Part shown: in pieces, positions 52,471 to 61,163 of the stretch
Position numbering within the stretch: position 1 is the first letter of the stretch
How the letters are laid out: every line of letters starts with the position of its first letter
Source of the DNA: Chitinophaga solisilvae
GTDB taxonomy: Bacteria > Bacteroidota > Bacteroidia > Chitinophagales > Chitinophagaceae
Reading direction: 5' to 3'
Assembly: GCF_009928525.1 (NCBI RefSeq)
Contig: NZ_JAABOK010000004.1
Span: 186,001 to 250,000 of the forward strand
DNA length: 64,000 bases
Notes under the pieces: model-generated
The model's input: only the letters and a program-made list of their open reading frames with translations
Told to the model about the DNA's origin: nothing
The model's database searches: none
Translations under genes and position numbers: made by a program

Positions 52471-52499
52471 CAAAATCTCAAATAACCAAATAATAAAAT
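52471..52499. repeat. Single-arm copy of the 29-base word
   Basis: Identical to 48626-48654, the right arm of the giant hairpin. It ends two bases before the stop codon of the susD-like gene (minus strand), the same placement as in the other copy (five bases from the GH8 stop). Confidence 0.9.
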
Positions 52500-52501
52500 A
52501 A

Positions 52502-54133
52502 TCACGGTTTGTCCCACCACAGCCGGGTTGCAGGGCTGTCGCCGCCAGCGCCGAGCAGTTGCACAGCTTTGGCTACTTCAGCGCTGTTGGTGTTGTATTC
52601 GTTCTGTGGGAACGGGAGTCTTCTGATCTGGATTTTAGAATCGATTACGTTATTACTGAAGTTATTGGCAACCGGAAACAGTTTCGGGTAGCCGGTACGG
52701 CGGAATTCAGTCCAGGCTTCCTGTCCTTCCGGGAACATGGCGAGCCATTTCTGGGTGATGATACGTTCCAGTTTTACCTGTGTCTGATCGCTTTCCATCC
52801 ATTTGATGGTGATGTCTGACGGTGCTTTGATGGTATCGGTGATGTTGTTCGGATCAACGTAGTATTCCGGTTTGTTGGTGCTGTTGTTAGCGTATGCGCC
52901 ATCAGCTACGTGCCACTGGTCCAGGGAGGTGTTGATACCGTTTTCATACATGGCCTGTGCGGCGCCTGCATTTTTCCAGCCGTAGAGAGCAGCTTCTGCG
53001 CGGAGGAAATAAACTTCCGCAGCGGTCATCAGCTGCACGGGTGAGTTGAGTGTAAATACGTCCTCTCTCCAGTTGATCGCGGAGAAGCCGTTGTATTTTT
53101 CTGTCAGTGATTTATCGGTTACGATACCGAGGCGGATGCCCAGGTATTTTCCGGGATAGGCTGTGGAAGGGCTGATATACTTTTGGGTACGCGGATCCTT
53201 GTAGCCGGTAAGGTAAACCTGCAGGGAGGCGTTGATAAGGATATCGTTCCAGTTTTTAGCGATGAAGATGAGCGGATTCGTATAGCCGGCCCCGATAACC
53301 TTTACATTCATGTTACCGTCGTTACCGGTGATCAGTCCGCCGTTGGCAGGGTCCATGGCTTTTTCTGCCTGGAGCTGTGCGGTGGTGCGGTCTGCTTTTA
53401 CAATATGCATGGCCAGCCGGAGGCGGAGGGAGTTGGCATATTGCAGCCACTGTGTGAAGTTGCCGTTGTATACCAGGTCGAAATCCGCGAATTTAAACGG
53501 CAGCTGCTTACCGCTGCTGATGAAGGTACGGAGTGCTGCGGTGGCCTCATCCAGTTCCTTGAAGAAAGACATGTAAATGTCCTGCTGGCTGTCGTATACG
53601 GAGAAGGCCTTGTCCAGTCCGGCGCGGCTGTACGGAACAGGGCCGTAAATGTCTGTCACACGGTGCATGGCAGAGATTTTTACAATCTGTGCTACTGCCC
53701 ATACTGCGGGGAAGTCTTTGGGAATATTGGACTGTCCCAGTTTAAACAGCTGTCCCATTACGTTCAGGTAACCTACTTTAAAGGCTTCCTGGTTCCAGCC
53801 GGACACCATCAGGTAATTCTGGTTATTTCGCCCGCTGCCGAAAGAGTTGGCAGAGGCGAAATAACCGGAATAGCAATCAGCATTCAGATTCTGTTGTACC
53901 TGGAAGGAGTTGGGATCACCTCCTCCGGAAAAGTTGTAAATGGCCATCTGTGCGGTTTTGAGATAGCCGAGTATGTTGAAGTCAGGTTGCAGTTCGGCAT
54001 CAGTGATACCTGTTCTGTCAGTATTATATAGTTCGAAATTCTTCGTGCAGGCGCTCAAGCCGAGTGCCAGCGCAGCGGCCAGGAGCGGTTTGCGGCATTT
54101 GTTACTGAGCATTTTTATATAAGAATGTTCCAT
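52502..54133 (-). CDS. SusD/RagB-like outer-membrane lipoprotein (SusD-like_2 type)
   Basis: A 543-residue surface lipoprotein: LLAAALALGLSACTKNFE is a clear lipobox. The TPR-like body shows ELQPDFNILGYLKTAQMAIYN, YLNVMGQLFKL, ISAMHRVTDIYGPVPYS and LMTAAEVYFLRAEAALYGW, matching the second SusD-like family. It binds glycans together with SusC and closes over the transporter. It starts 29 bases after the SusC gene. Met 8 (54112) is an alternative start. Confidence 0.92.
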   Translation of the reverse strand: MEHSYIKMLSNKCRKPLLAAALALGLSACTKNFELYNTDRTGITDAELQPDFNILGYLKTAQMAIYNFSGGGDPNSFQVQQNLNADCYSGYFASANSFGSGRNNQNYLMVSGWNQEAFKVGYLNVMGQLFKLGQSNIPKDFPAVWAVAQIVKISAMHRVTDIYGPVPYSRAGLDKAFSVYDSQQDIYMSFFKELDEATAALRTFISSGKQLPFKFADFDLVYNGNFTQWLQYANSLRLRLAMHIVKADRTTAQLQAEKAMDPANGGLITGNDGNMNVKVIGAGYTNPLIFIAKNWNDILINASLQVYLTGYKDPRTQKYISPSTAYPGKYLGIRLGIVTDKSLTEKYNGFSAINWREDVFTLNSPVQLMTAAEVYFLRAEAALYGWKNAGAAQAMYENGINTSLDQWHVADGAYANNSTNKPEYYVDPNNITDTIKAPSDITIKWMESDQTQVKLERIITQKWLAMFPEGQEAWTEFRRTGYPKLFPVANNFSNNVIDSKIQIRRLPFPQNEYNTNSAEVAKAVQLLGAGGDSPATRLWWDKP

Positions 54134-54162
54134 GTTTATCGATTTAGCAGAATAACAAAAAG

Positions 54163-57100
54163 TTAGAAAGTGGCATTCAGTGTAAGTCCGTAGCTGCGGG
54201 TAGCAGGCGGCATGAATATATCTGCGCCGGAAAGGTCGTTGGCGGTAGACATAGACAGTTCCGGATCAAACGGCGCTTTCTTGTAGAAATAGATCAGGTT
54301 GCGGCCGGTCAGGGACAGGCGCAGTGCTTTGACCACGTTATTGTTCATCGGGAAGGTATAACCCAGTGACAACTCACGTAAACGCACGGTAGTGGCGCTG
54401 TACATATATTCACTGGAGATGCCTTCACGACCGCCAACTACAGCATACCAGTTCTTCGGATCAACGGAGGTAACAGCTTTGTTATCGGGGCTAATACCGT
54501 TTACCGGAATACCGCCTGCATCGCGCGCATCGCCGCTGGCTTTGGAAACGCCGTACTGGTCCATCAGGGCCTGGGTCACAGACATTACCTGTCCGCCGAA
54601 TCTGCCGTCAATCAGGAATGACAAGGTGAAACCGCCCAGGGCGAAGTTGTTGTTCCATCCCATCTGCCATTTTGAATTGGAGTTGCCCAGGTATACATAA
54701 TCGCCGCCCTGCCGGTTGATGTTGCCTTTATCATCTACCATAACACGGCCTTGTGCATCTTTCTGCAGCGTAGTGCCGTAGATATCGCCATAGGAACCAC
54801 CCACTTTGAATTTGGAAATGAAGTTGGTTCCGGATGCTCCACTCAGTATGAACTCAGGATTGGAAGCAGACAGCTCCACGATACGGTTGTCATTTACGGA
54901 ATAGTTGATACCGGTGTTCCACTGTAGTTTACGGTGTCTGAATACATCAAAGCGTACAATGGCTTCCACTCCCTTGTTCTGGATATTACCGGCATTGATG
55001 TAATAGTATTCCCAGAAGCTGGCCCATGGAGCCACTACTTTCATAGTCTGGTTTAAGGTATTGATTTTATAGAAAGTGATATCTGCAGTCAGCCTGTTGT
55101 CGAGGAAACGCCATTCTGTACCGAATTCCAGCGATTTGCTTTTTTCCGGTTTCAGCTCAGTGAACGGACCGGTGTTATTCTTCTGGAAGTTGGTGCCTAC
55201 GAATGTATTGTTGGCCGGGTTGGTTCTGTAAGGATCAGGAGAATTACCTACTTCCGCATAGGAACCTCTTACTTTCGCAAAAGAAACAAATGCAGGGAAT
55301 TTAATCATCTGGCTGAGGATCGCATTTGCTCCTACAGAGGAATAGAAATAGCTGCCGTTGGGCGTATAGGACAGGTTGGAGGACCAGTCGTTGCGCGCTG
55401 TCAGATCCAGGAAGATCATGTCTTTCCAGGAAGCGGTGGCACTACCGAAGGCTGACTGGAACTGCCCGTGATCTTCCGGCAATGCGCCGGTATTGGCCGG
55501 GTTCATGGTACTGAAGTTCTGCAGTGTGAAAATGTTGGGGAATTTCAGTCCGTCTTGTCCGGAGCCGAATTTTTCACCATTGGTTTTAATATCACGGATA
55601 CTTCCTCCCAATATACCTGTCAGGCGGAAATCCTTATCAACCGGGATATTGAAGTTGGCCAACAGGTCACCGTACTGTTGCGTAATGACGCTGTTTCTTT
55701 TGGAATAGGCGCCATTGGGGGGCGTCAGTACCTTGTAGGTGCCGGCATAAAGTTTTTGTTCGTAAATGTCGTTGATGCGGTCAATGCTACCTCTGGCCTG
55801 GATATTCAGCCAGGAATTTACTTCATATTTCAGTCTGGCATTCAGGAGTATCCTGTTACGGGAGAGAGAGTTGGTGTTGCGGTTAACGATCCACCAGGGG
55901 TTCTGCTGAATATCTTCCAGGAATCCCCAGTTCTGTACCGGCAGGAAGTTACGGGCCGGATCAGGAATTTCAAACTGATCTTTATAGGGCTGAATGTCTA
56001 CGCCGCGGGGGAAGAGATACAAACCTATCAGCGGGTTGAAATACAATCCTGATAAAGGAGTATTGTCAATCGTCTGCGTCATGTAGTTGACATCTCCTTC
56101 AGCGGTGAGTTTATTATTCAGGAAATGTCCTGTTTCCTTGAAGTTGATATTATGACGTCCCAGTTTATTATTCGGCTGGATGCCTTTGCCGCTGGTATTG
56201 GCGTATGAGAAGTAGGTCTGCATCTGCTCAGTACCGCCGGAGAGGCTGATGGCGTTGGTCCAGGTCTGGCCGGTCTGAAAATAGTTATTCAGGTTGTTAG
56301 CCGCCGGTGTGCTGAGTTTAGCTCCCCAGCTCTGTGCGCTGTTGGGGGCTGTCTGGCCGTAGGTGTTCTGAAATTCAGGTTTGTAGGCTGCCTGCGTCAG
56401 GTTTAGTCCGGACGAGAAATTGATCTGTGTTTTCCCTGTCTTACCGCTTTTGGTGGTGATGAGGATAACGCCGTTGGCGCCCTGGCTGCCATAGAGAGCA
56501 GCGGCGGAAGCGCCTTTCAGGACGGAGATGCTTTCAATATCTTCCGGGTTCATATTGGAGATAGGATCGCCGCCGTCGTAGGCATTGGTACCGCCATAGG
56601 CGCTGTTAGGCTGATTGGTGATGGCATTGTTCATAGGAACGCCATCAATCACATACAGGGCCTGGTTGCTGCCAAGCGCTGATTTACTGCCACGGAGAAC
56701 AACTTTTGCAGAACCGCCGATACCGGAGGCACTGGGGGAGATGGAAAGGCCGGCTACTTTACCGCTGAGGGTATTGATCAGGTTGGGGTCTTTGGCTTTC
56801 ACCAGTTCACCGCCACCGATCTGCTGCATCGCGTAGGTAATTGCTTTTTCTGATTTTTTGATACCCAGCGCTGTTACTACCACGCCGGTGAGCTGGCTGT
56901 TGGATTGGGTAAGTTGTACGCTGATATTGGTATTTCCGCCTACAGGTACTTCCTTGTTATCATAGCCGAGATAGCTGAACACGAGCATGTCTTTGCTGTC
57001 GGCCTGAATGGTAAAGGCCCCTTTTTCATTGGTAAGGGTGCCGCGGGTAGTGCCTTTTACCTGCACGCTCACATTGAACAGCGGGAGGTTGTCTGCGCCG

Positions 57101-57522
57101 GTAACGATACCCTGCACCGTGGCAGCGGGGCGCCGGGTGGTGCTGATACTGGTTTCAGCCGGTTTCGGGCTGATAACGATTATTTTGTTGACAATCTCAA
57201 AGTTCAGCGATTTATCTTTCAGACATTTACTGAGTACGTCTGTAAGGGAGGCATTACTGACATTCACATTGACATGACCTGCGCGCTGGAGTAATTTTTC
57301 ATCGTACACGAATTCATAACCTGTTTGTTTACTGATATTATCAAAAACATCGTACAAGGCCAGGCGCTTACCTTTCAGGGTAACGTTCTGGGAGTAGGAT
57401 TTGGCGCTCAGGTGAAGGGAGACGGCCAGCATTAAAATGGCAGTTAATTTCATAACCAACAGTAATTTTCGTTGCAAGGGCCCGCGTACCGCGCGCGCTT
57501 TGCCGGAAGTAAGTTGTTGCAT
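54163..57522 (-). CDS. SusC/RagA TonB-linked outer-membrane transporter with STN domain
   Basis: A 1119-residue protein. After the signal region come an STN (secretin/TonB short N-terminal) domain (about 50-118, KRLALYDVFDNISKQTGYEF), a CarboxypepD_reg-like domain (about 135-212, VQGIVTGADNLPL), a plug with SusC markers (VVTALGIKKSEKAITYA, GVPMNNAI, ISVLKGASAAALYGSQGANGVI), and the barrel to an aromatic-rich end. The STN domain implies signalling to FecR and the ECF sigma factor. The start may be Met 24 (57453), which gives a more usual signal peptide. A predicted antisense RNA promoter overlaps the first start codon. Confidence 0.94.
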   Translation of the reverse strand: MQQLTSGKARAVRGPLQRKLLLVMKLTAILMLAVSLHLSAKSYSQNVTLKGKRLALYDVFDNISKQTGYEFVYDEKLLQRAGHVNVNVSNASLTDVLSKCLKDKSLNFEIVNKIIVISPKPAETSISTTRRPAATVQGIVTGADNLPLFNVSVQVKGTTRGTLTNEKGAFTIQADSKDMLVFSYLGYDNKEVPVGGNTNISVQLTQSNSQLTGVVVTALGIKKSEKAITYAMQQIGGGELVKAKDPNLINTLSGKVAGLSISPSASGIGGSAKVVLRGSKSALGSNQALYVIDGVPMNNAITNQPNSAYGGTNAYDGGDPISNMNPEDIESISVLKGASAAALYGSQGANGVILITTKSGKTGKTQINFSSGLNLTQAAYKPEFQNTYGQTAPNSAQSWGAKLSTPAANNLNNYFQTGQTWTNAISLSGGTEQMQTYFSYANTSGKGIQPNNKLGRHNINFKETGHFLNNKLTAEGDVNYMTQTIDNTPLSGLYFNPLIGLYLFPRGVDIQPYKDQFEIPDPARNFLPVQNWGFLEDIQQNPWWIVNRNTNSLSRNRILLNARLKYEVNSWLNIQARGSIDRINDIYEQKLYAGTYKVLTPPNGAYSKRNSVITQQYGDLLANFNIPVDKDFRLTGILGGSIRDIKTNGEKFGSGQDGLKFPNIFTLQNFSTMNPANTGALPEDHGQFQSAFGSATASWKDMIFLDLTARNDWSSNLSYTPNGSYFYSSVGANAILSQMIKFPAFVSFAKVRGSYAEVGNSPDPYRTNPANNTFVGTNFQKNNTGPFTELKPEKSKSLEFGTEWRFLDNRLTADITFYKINTLNQTMKVVAPWASFWEYYYINAGNIQNKGVEAIVRFDVFRHRKLQWNTGINYSVNDNRIVELSASNPEFILSGASGTNFISKFKVGGSYGDIYGTTLQKDAQGRVMVDDKGNINRQGGDYVYLGNSNSKWQMGWNNNFALGGFTLSFLIDGRFGGQVMSVTQALMDQYGVSKASGDARDAGGIPVNGISPDNKAVTSVDPKNWYAVVGGREGISSEYMYSATTVRLRELSLGYTFPMNNNVVKALRLSLTGRNLIYFYKKAPFDPELSMSTANDLSGADIFMPPATRSYGLTLNATF

Positions 57523-57529
57523 ACTTTTG
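57499..57529 (+). promoter_or_regulatory. Promoter of the antisense RNA opposite the susC leader
   Basis: Plus strand TTTG (57499-57502), 19 bases, TACTTTTG (57522-57529): exact match to the Bacteroidota promoter with ideal spacing, pointing away from susC. No protein-coding gene is downstream on this strand. Confidence 0.65.
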
Positions 57530-57534
57530 TGTTC

Positions 57535-57625
57535 GTGGCTTTAAAAGTTCAGTTTTCTAATGTCTAAGAGAATTGGTAGCCATTTTGCTGCCGGGTCCTG
57601 ACTGCAATCGGGGCCCGGCTTTTTA
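57535..57625 (+). ncRNA. Predicted antisense small RNA opposite the susC 5' leader
   Basis: A transcript of about 90 bases is predicted from the promoter at 57499-57529 to a terminator made of a 9-bp stem (57590-57598 and 57611-57619, one G-U pair, 12-base loop) followed by TTTTTA. The stem is only fully paired in RNA of the plus strand, which supports a plus-strand transcript. It would be complementary to the susC mRNA leader. PUL-linked antisense RNAs of this size and position (for example DonS in Bacteroides fragilis) repress their locus; a like role here is inference. Confidence 0.5.
57590..57624 (+). terminator. Intrinsic terminator on the strand opposite susC
   Basis: Stem GCCGGGTCC with GGGCCCGGC (57590-57598, 57611-57619), then TTTTTA. 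No plus-strand gene ends nearby, so its presence argues for a small RNA. Confidence 0.65.
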
Positions 57626-57704
57626 CTACCTGCATAGTTGGTTGCCTACGTCTGGTTCATAACTGGAATCGCTTTAATTGTTACATAAATACATCACAGG
57701 TATA

Positions 57705-58904
57705 TCATGGAGCTACTGCTTTTACGGTGACAGTTTTACCATTCACATCAAATTTTACGCGCTGGGTGGTTTCCAGTGCTTTCAGCAGGGCATCTGCATT
57801 TTCGCGGCGGGAGATGACCCCGGTGAGGTCCACGTCCGACAGGTTGCCTTCATAGACCACATCGATATCATACCAGCGTGCCAGCTGCCGCATAATGGCC
57901 CTGATATTGGTATTGCGGAACCTGAACCGGCCTTCCTTCCAGGCGAGGGTCTGTTCTATATCAGCTGAGGACACTTCAAAGTCGCTGTCTGCATCGGTCA
58001 GGCTGGCCTGGAAGCCGGGTTTCAGCAGGGTCTGTGCCTGCGGGGTGCTGAGTTTCACCGCTCCGTCTACCAGGGTGGTACGGATGCTCTGTTCATCCTG
58101 ATAGGCCATTACATTGAAGCTGGTACCCAGTACAGCAATATCTGCTGCTTTGTTACCGGCGGCTTTAACCTTTACGAGGAAAGGCATGGCGGCATTTTTT
58201 GCGATCTCGAAATAAACTTCCCCGGTGATCTCCACTTTTCGTTCACTGCCTTTAAACGCTGCCGGGAAACGGATGCTGCTGGCGGCATTCAGCCATACGC
58301 GGCTGCCGTCGGCCAGGGTGAGCTGGTATTGCCCGCCATGGGGAGTTGCTACAGTATTATAGGTCAGAGGTGTGTGATCATCGCCGCCTTTATAGGTAAG
58401 TGCGCCATTGCTGTTCACGATCTGTGCGCCGCCCTGTGTTGCCAGCGCTCCGCTGTTACTGCTGTCCAGCGATATTGCGCTGTTATCTGCCAGTATCAGT
58501 ACCGCTTTGCTGGAACCGGGAGCGAGCGGATTACGGGGAACCTGTACTACCGCTGTTGCAGGCGTATCCCTGCGCAACACCAGCATGGTAATACCACCGG
58601 CAATGCCCAGCGCTACCACTGCGGCAGCGGCATAACGCCACCGGCTGCGCGCCTGTATTTTCGGATATACCGGAGTTTCCTGCGCCAGGATATGCTGCAA
58701 TAACGCCTCCATATCCTCCCGCTGCCACCCGGCATCCGGCGCACTGTTACGCAGGCTGTCCAGTATATCTTCCCGGATCTCTTCCTCAAAATGCCCTTCT
58801 TCCACCACCCGCTGTAACAGCTGCAGCCCCTCTGCATTCAATGTGCCTTGCTTATATTGTTCAAGCAGTGTTCTGATTTCAGTTGCTGTCATGTACGTGG
58901 ACAA
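57705..58904 (-). CDS. FecR-family anti-sigma factor
   Basis: A 399-residue inner membrane protein: an N-terminal cytosolic anti-sigma region (about 1-83, IRTLLEQYKQGTLNAEGLQLL), one span (about 86-107, RYAAAAVVALGIAGGITMLVL), the periplasmic FecR domain (about 185-290, YQLTLADGSRVWLNAASSIRFP and KVEITGEVYFEI) and a C-terminal DUF4974/STN-like domain (about 325-395, IRAIMRQLARWYDIDV). It receives the signal from the SusC STN domain. The sigma gene is not adjacent: an HxlR gene and a hydrolase gene lie between. Confidence 0.92.
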   Translation of the reverse strand: MSTYMTATEIRTLLEQYKQGTLNAEGLQLLQRVVEEGHFEEEIREDILDSLRNSAPDAGWQREDMEALLQHILAQETPVYPKIQARSRWRYAAAAVVALGIAGGITMLVLRRDTPATAVVQVPRNPLAPGSSKAVLILADNSAISLDSSNSGALATQGGAQIVNSNGALTYKGGDDHTPLTYNTVATPHGGQYQLTLADGSRVWLNAASSIRFPAAFKGSERKVEITGEVYFEIAKNAAMPFLVKVKAAGNKAADIAVLGTSFNVMAYQDEQSIRTTLVDGAVKLSTPQAQTLLKPGFQASLTDADSDFEVSSADIEQTLAWKEGRFRFRNTNIRAIMRQLARWYDIDVVYEGNLSDVDLTGVISRRENADALLKALETTQRVKFDVNGKTVTVKAVAP

Positions 58905-58977
58905 TTAACATGGAATAATACAGGTAAAGACGAACGGAGAGGGTGGAGGGAGTATTCGGGAGGGAAATTTTTTTTTA

Positions 58978-59005
58978 ATTGCGAATTACGAATTACGAAT
59001 TGCGA
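58978..59005. repeat. Heptameric ATTACGA repeat, third site
   Basis: Four units (ATTGCGA, ATTACGA, ATTACGA, ATTGCGA) followed by ATG, the same order of variant units as seen at the other sites. It lies between the FecR gene and the HxlR gene. Confidence 0.8.
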
Positions 59006-59118
59006 ATGAAAGCGGAGAGCCGGGCGGAGATTATAATAACGCAGGGTGGATTCCATCCGGTATAATGACCGGTGGATGGGAGTATAATAATGCAGTATAA
59101 TAATGGGGGGATATTATG

Positions 59119-59475
59119 TTATTTCCATTCCTTGTTTCCCCATACATGCAGCTGCCGTAATATCTGAACCAGGGCCGTTGCTTTATCGGTAGGTCTGTAA
59201 ATGGTTTGTGGCGGTACTGTTTCGGGGATATGTTCCTTCACCAGTATTCCTTCACTTACCATTTCCGACAATCGTTTACCCAATATCTGATCTGACAGGG
59301 ACGGGAATTTTTCTTTCAGCCGGCTGAACTGATTCACACCGATGGTTATGTTGCAGAGAATTTCCATTTTCCACCGGGCACTGATCGTCCTCAATATATC
59401 GTTCACATCATGGGCCTCCGCCAATAACCGGCGGTTATGGGCATTTGATGAACTTGCTTTAATCCTGCTTGACAT
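59119..59475 (-). CDS. HxlR family transcriptional regulator
   Basis: A 118-residue winged-helix protein. ILRTISARWKMEILCNITIGVNQFSRLKEKFPSLSDQILGKRLSEM matches HxlR (RWxxxIL, F-x-L, IS-x-x-L-x-x-RL), and VPPQTIYRPTDKA the wing, where most members have VPPRVEYxLT. No conserved sensor Cys is seen near the N-terminus. It is divergent from the hydrolase gene and probably controls it from the 84-base shared region. Confidence 0.9.
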   Translation of the reverse strand: MSSRIKASSSNAHNRRLLAEAHDVNDILRTISARWKMEILCNITIGVNQFSRLKEKFPSLSDQILGKRLSEMVSEGILVKEHIPETVPPQTIYRPTDKATALVQILRQLHVWGNKEWK

Positions 59476-59501
59476 ATCTCTGATTTAATGACTCACTTTC
59501 G

Positions 59502-59519
59502 GGTGATATATAGGTCACC
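59502..59519. promoter_or_regulatory. Candidate HxlR operator
   Basis: GGTGATATATAGGTCACC has 5-bp inverted arms (GGTGA/TCACC) around 8 bases. It occupies the place where the -33 element of the hydrolase promoter should be (the -7 box TAAATTTG is at 59534-59541). Confidence 0.45.
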
Positions 59520-59533
59520 GTATAAGGCAAAGG

Positions 59534-59541
59534 TAAATTTG
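59534..59541 (+). promoter_or_regulatory. -7 box of the alpha/beta hydrolase gene
   Basis: TAAATTTG matches TAnnTTTG exactly, 17 bases before the start codon at 59559. A matching TTTG at the usual distance is missing. Confidence 0.45.
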
Positions 59542-59558
59542 CAAAAAAGTATTTCAAA

Positions 59559-60371
59559 ATGGATTACAGAAAAATCAGACAGGCGCTTATATGGACGCTG
59601 TTATCCCTGCTGGTATTCCAGGGAAGTTATGCACAGGCAACATCAGAAAAGAACAAGCCGCCGGTATATGTGCTGGTACATGGCGCCTGGCACGGCGGCT
59701 GGTGCTGGCAGCAGGTAAGTACTATCCTGCGTGGAAGCGGAGCCGTCGTATATACACCTACGCTCAGCGGTCAGGGAGAACACAAAAATGTAATCACCGC
59801 GGACATCAATCTGGAAACACATATTTCAGACATCGTTAACCTGATAGAAATGGAGGACCTGCACGATGTGATACTGGTAGGCCACAGTTATGCCGGCGCC
59901 GTTATCGGGGGTGTTGCGGACAGGATACCGGGCAGGCTGCGTAAACTGGTGTTTCTGGATCCGGTACTGGTAAAAAGCGGACAGAGTGTATTATCGGCCA
60001 TCAATGCGCCAGCCATAACAGCGGAGGTTACACAGTCTGCAGCCATGAACGGCGGACTGACCATTCCCGCATGGCCCGTTCCGATATACGGTGTAAAGGA
60101 TTCCGCAAATACCCGCTGGATGCGCCCCAGGCTTACAGGACAGCCTTTCCGGACGTTTACCCAGCAACTGACCTTACAACATCCCTACGGTAATCATCTG
60201 CCCCTCATCTTTATTGCCTGCACAGCAGAAATCAATCCTGCATTTGCACACTTCGCCAAAAGCGCTAAAAACAATAAGGATTGGGAATACCATGAACTGG
60301 TTACCGGGCATGATGCCATGATACTGGTTCCCAAGGAAACCGCCGCTTTGCTGGAAACCTTTGCAGATTAA
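59559..60371 (+). CDS. Alpha/beta hydrolase, exported
   Basis: A 270-residue protein with a signal peptide (to about 28, VFQGSYAQA). VYVLVHGAWHGGWCWQQV is the oxyanion-hole motif, ILVGHSYAGAVIGGV the nucleophile elbow (GHSYAG), and TGHDAMILVPKETA holds the catalytic His. It resembles the pheophorbidase/salicylate-esterase type of small esterases. Hydrolase genes paired with HxlR regulators often deal with toxic small molecules; the substrate is unknown. Confidence 0.9.
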   Translation: MDYRKIRQALIWTLLSLLVFQGSYAQATSEKNKPPVYVLVHGAWHGGWCWQQVSTILRGSGAVVYTPTLSGQGEHKNVITADINLETHISDIVNLIEMEDLHDVILVGHSYAGAVIGGVADRIPGRLRKLVFLDPVLVKSGQSVLSAINAPAITAEVTQSAAMNGGLTIPAWPVPIYGVKDSANTRWMRPRLTGQPFRTFTQQLTLQHPYGNHLPLIFIACTAEINPAFAHFAKSAKNNKDWEYHELVTGHDAMILVPKETAALLETFAD

Positions 60372-60441
60372 TACACTATTATTAAGAAGGCCTTGAAATC
60401 CGGAGTTGAAGGCTTTATGTAAAGTGTTATCAGTATGGGGG

Positions 60442-60460
60442 CATTCGCCATTCGTAATTC
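60442..60460. repeat. Degenerate heptameric repeat, fourth site
   Basis: CATTCGCCATTCGTAATTC is a short version of the repeat, in the opposite sense to the site at 58978. It ends three bases before the sigma gene stop codon. Confidence 0.55.
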
Positions 60461-60463
60461 CTG

Positions 60464-61057
60464 CTAAAGCAACCAATTCTGAATGCTCTCCCGTATAAAC
60501 GCTCTTACTGATTGCATGGCCAGCTGCATTTGTTTTTTTACCGTGTGGATGGAAATATTAAGCTGGTGAGAGATTTCTTCGTTGGTAAGCCCTTCCTTGC
60601 GGGCGAGGTAGATTTTTTTGCGGCCAGGGGGGAGGGCAGCAATGGCTTTATCCAGCAGTTGCGCGTAAAGCCGCTCCTGTACAGGGTGATCGGTATCGTT
60701 TGGGTGAACCGGTTCCTGCGTCTTCAGGTAGGAGAAAACCTTTTGTTTTACCAGTTGTTTTTTGAAACCATCGTATATATAGTTACGGGTGAGGATAAAG
60801 AGGTAGTCGGACAGATCTGCTATATCAGTGAGAGATGTTCTTTTGAGCCACAGCTTCATGAATATTTCCTGTACGGTTTCACGGGCGGCATTTTCATCTT
60901 TGAGATACAGCATGGCAACATTATACACCTGTTTGCTGTAGGTGTAAAAGATACGCGTGTAGGCGGCCTCGTTACCGCCGGCAACTTGTCTTAGCAGCTC
61001 TCGTTCATCTGGCAAGGATAAGAATGGCAATGCCTCTCGGTTTAAATACCTGCTCAA
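60464..61057 (-). CDS. ECF RNA polymerase sigma factor (sigma-70 family)
   Basis: A 197-residue sigma factor with region 2 (AAYTRIFYTYSKQVYNVAMLYLKDENAARETVQEIFMKLW) and region 4 (LPPGRKKIYLARKEGLTNEEISHQLNISIHTVKKQM). This is the Bacteroidota expansion type that works with FecR anti-sigma factors and STN-bearing SusC proteins. Its FecR partner (57705) is 1.5 kb away, past an HxlR/hydrolase pair, instead of directly downstream. Confidence 0.93.
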   Translation of the reverse strand: MSRYLNREALPFLSLPDERELLRQVAGGNEAAYTRIFYTYSKQVYNVAMLYLKDENAARETVQEIFMKLWLKRTSLTDIADLSDYLFILTRNYIYDGFKKQLVKQKVFSYLKTQEPVHPNDTDHPVQERLYAQLLDKAIAALPPGRKKIYLARKEGLTNEEISHQLNISIHTVKKQMQLAMQSVRAFIRESIQNWLL

Positions 61058-61163
61058 TATAATAAACTTCGGCGGAACTGCTGCATAAGTCCTGCAAATA
61101 GCCGCTGATCCTGATTTCTGGAAAAAATGATCTATATTTCAAGCCATCTTTGAAAGAATATTT

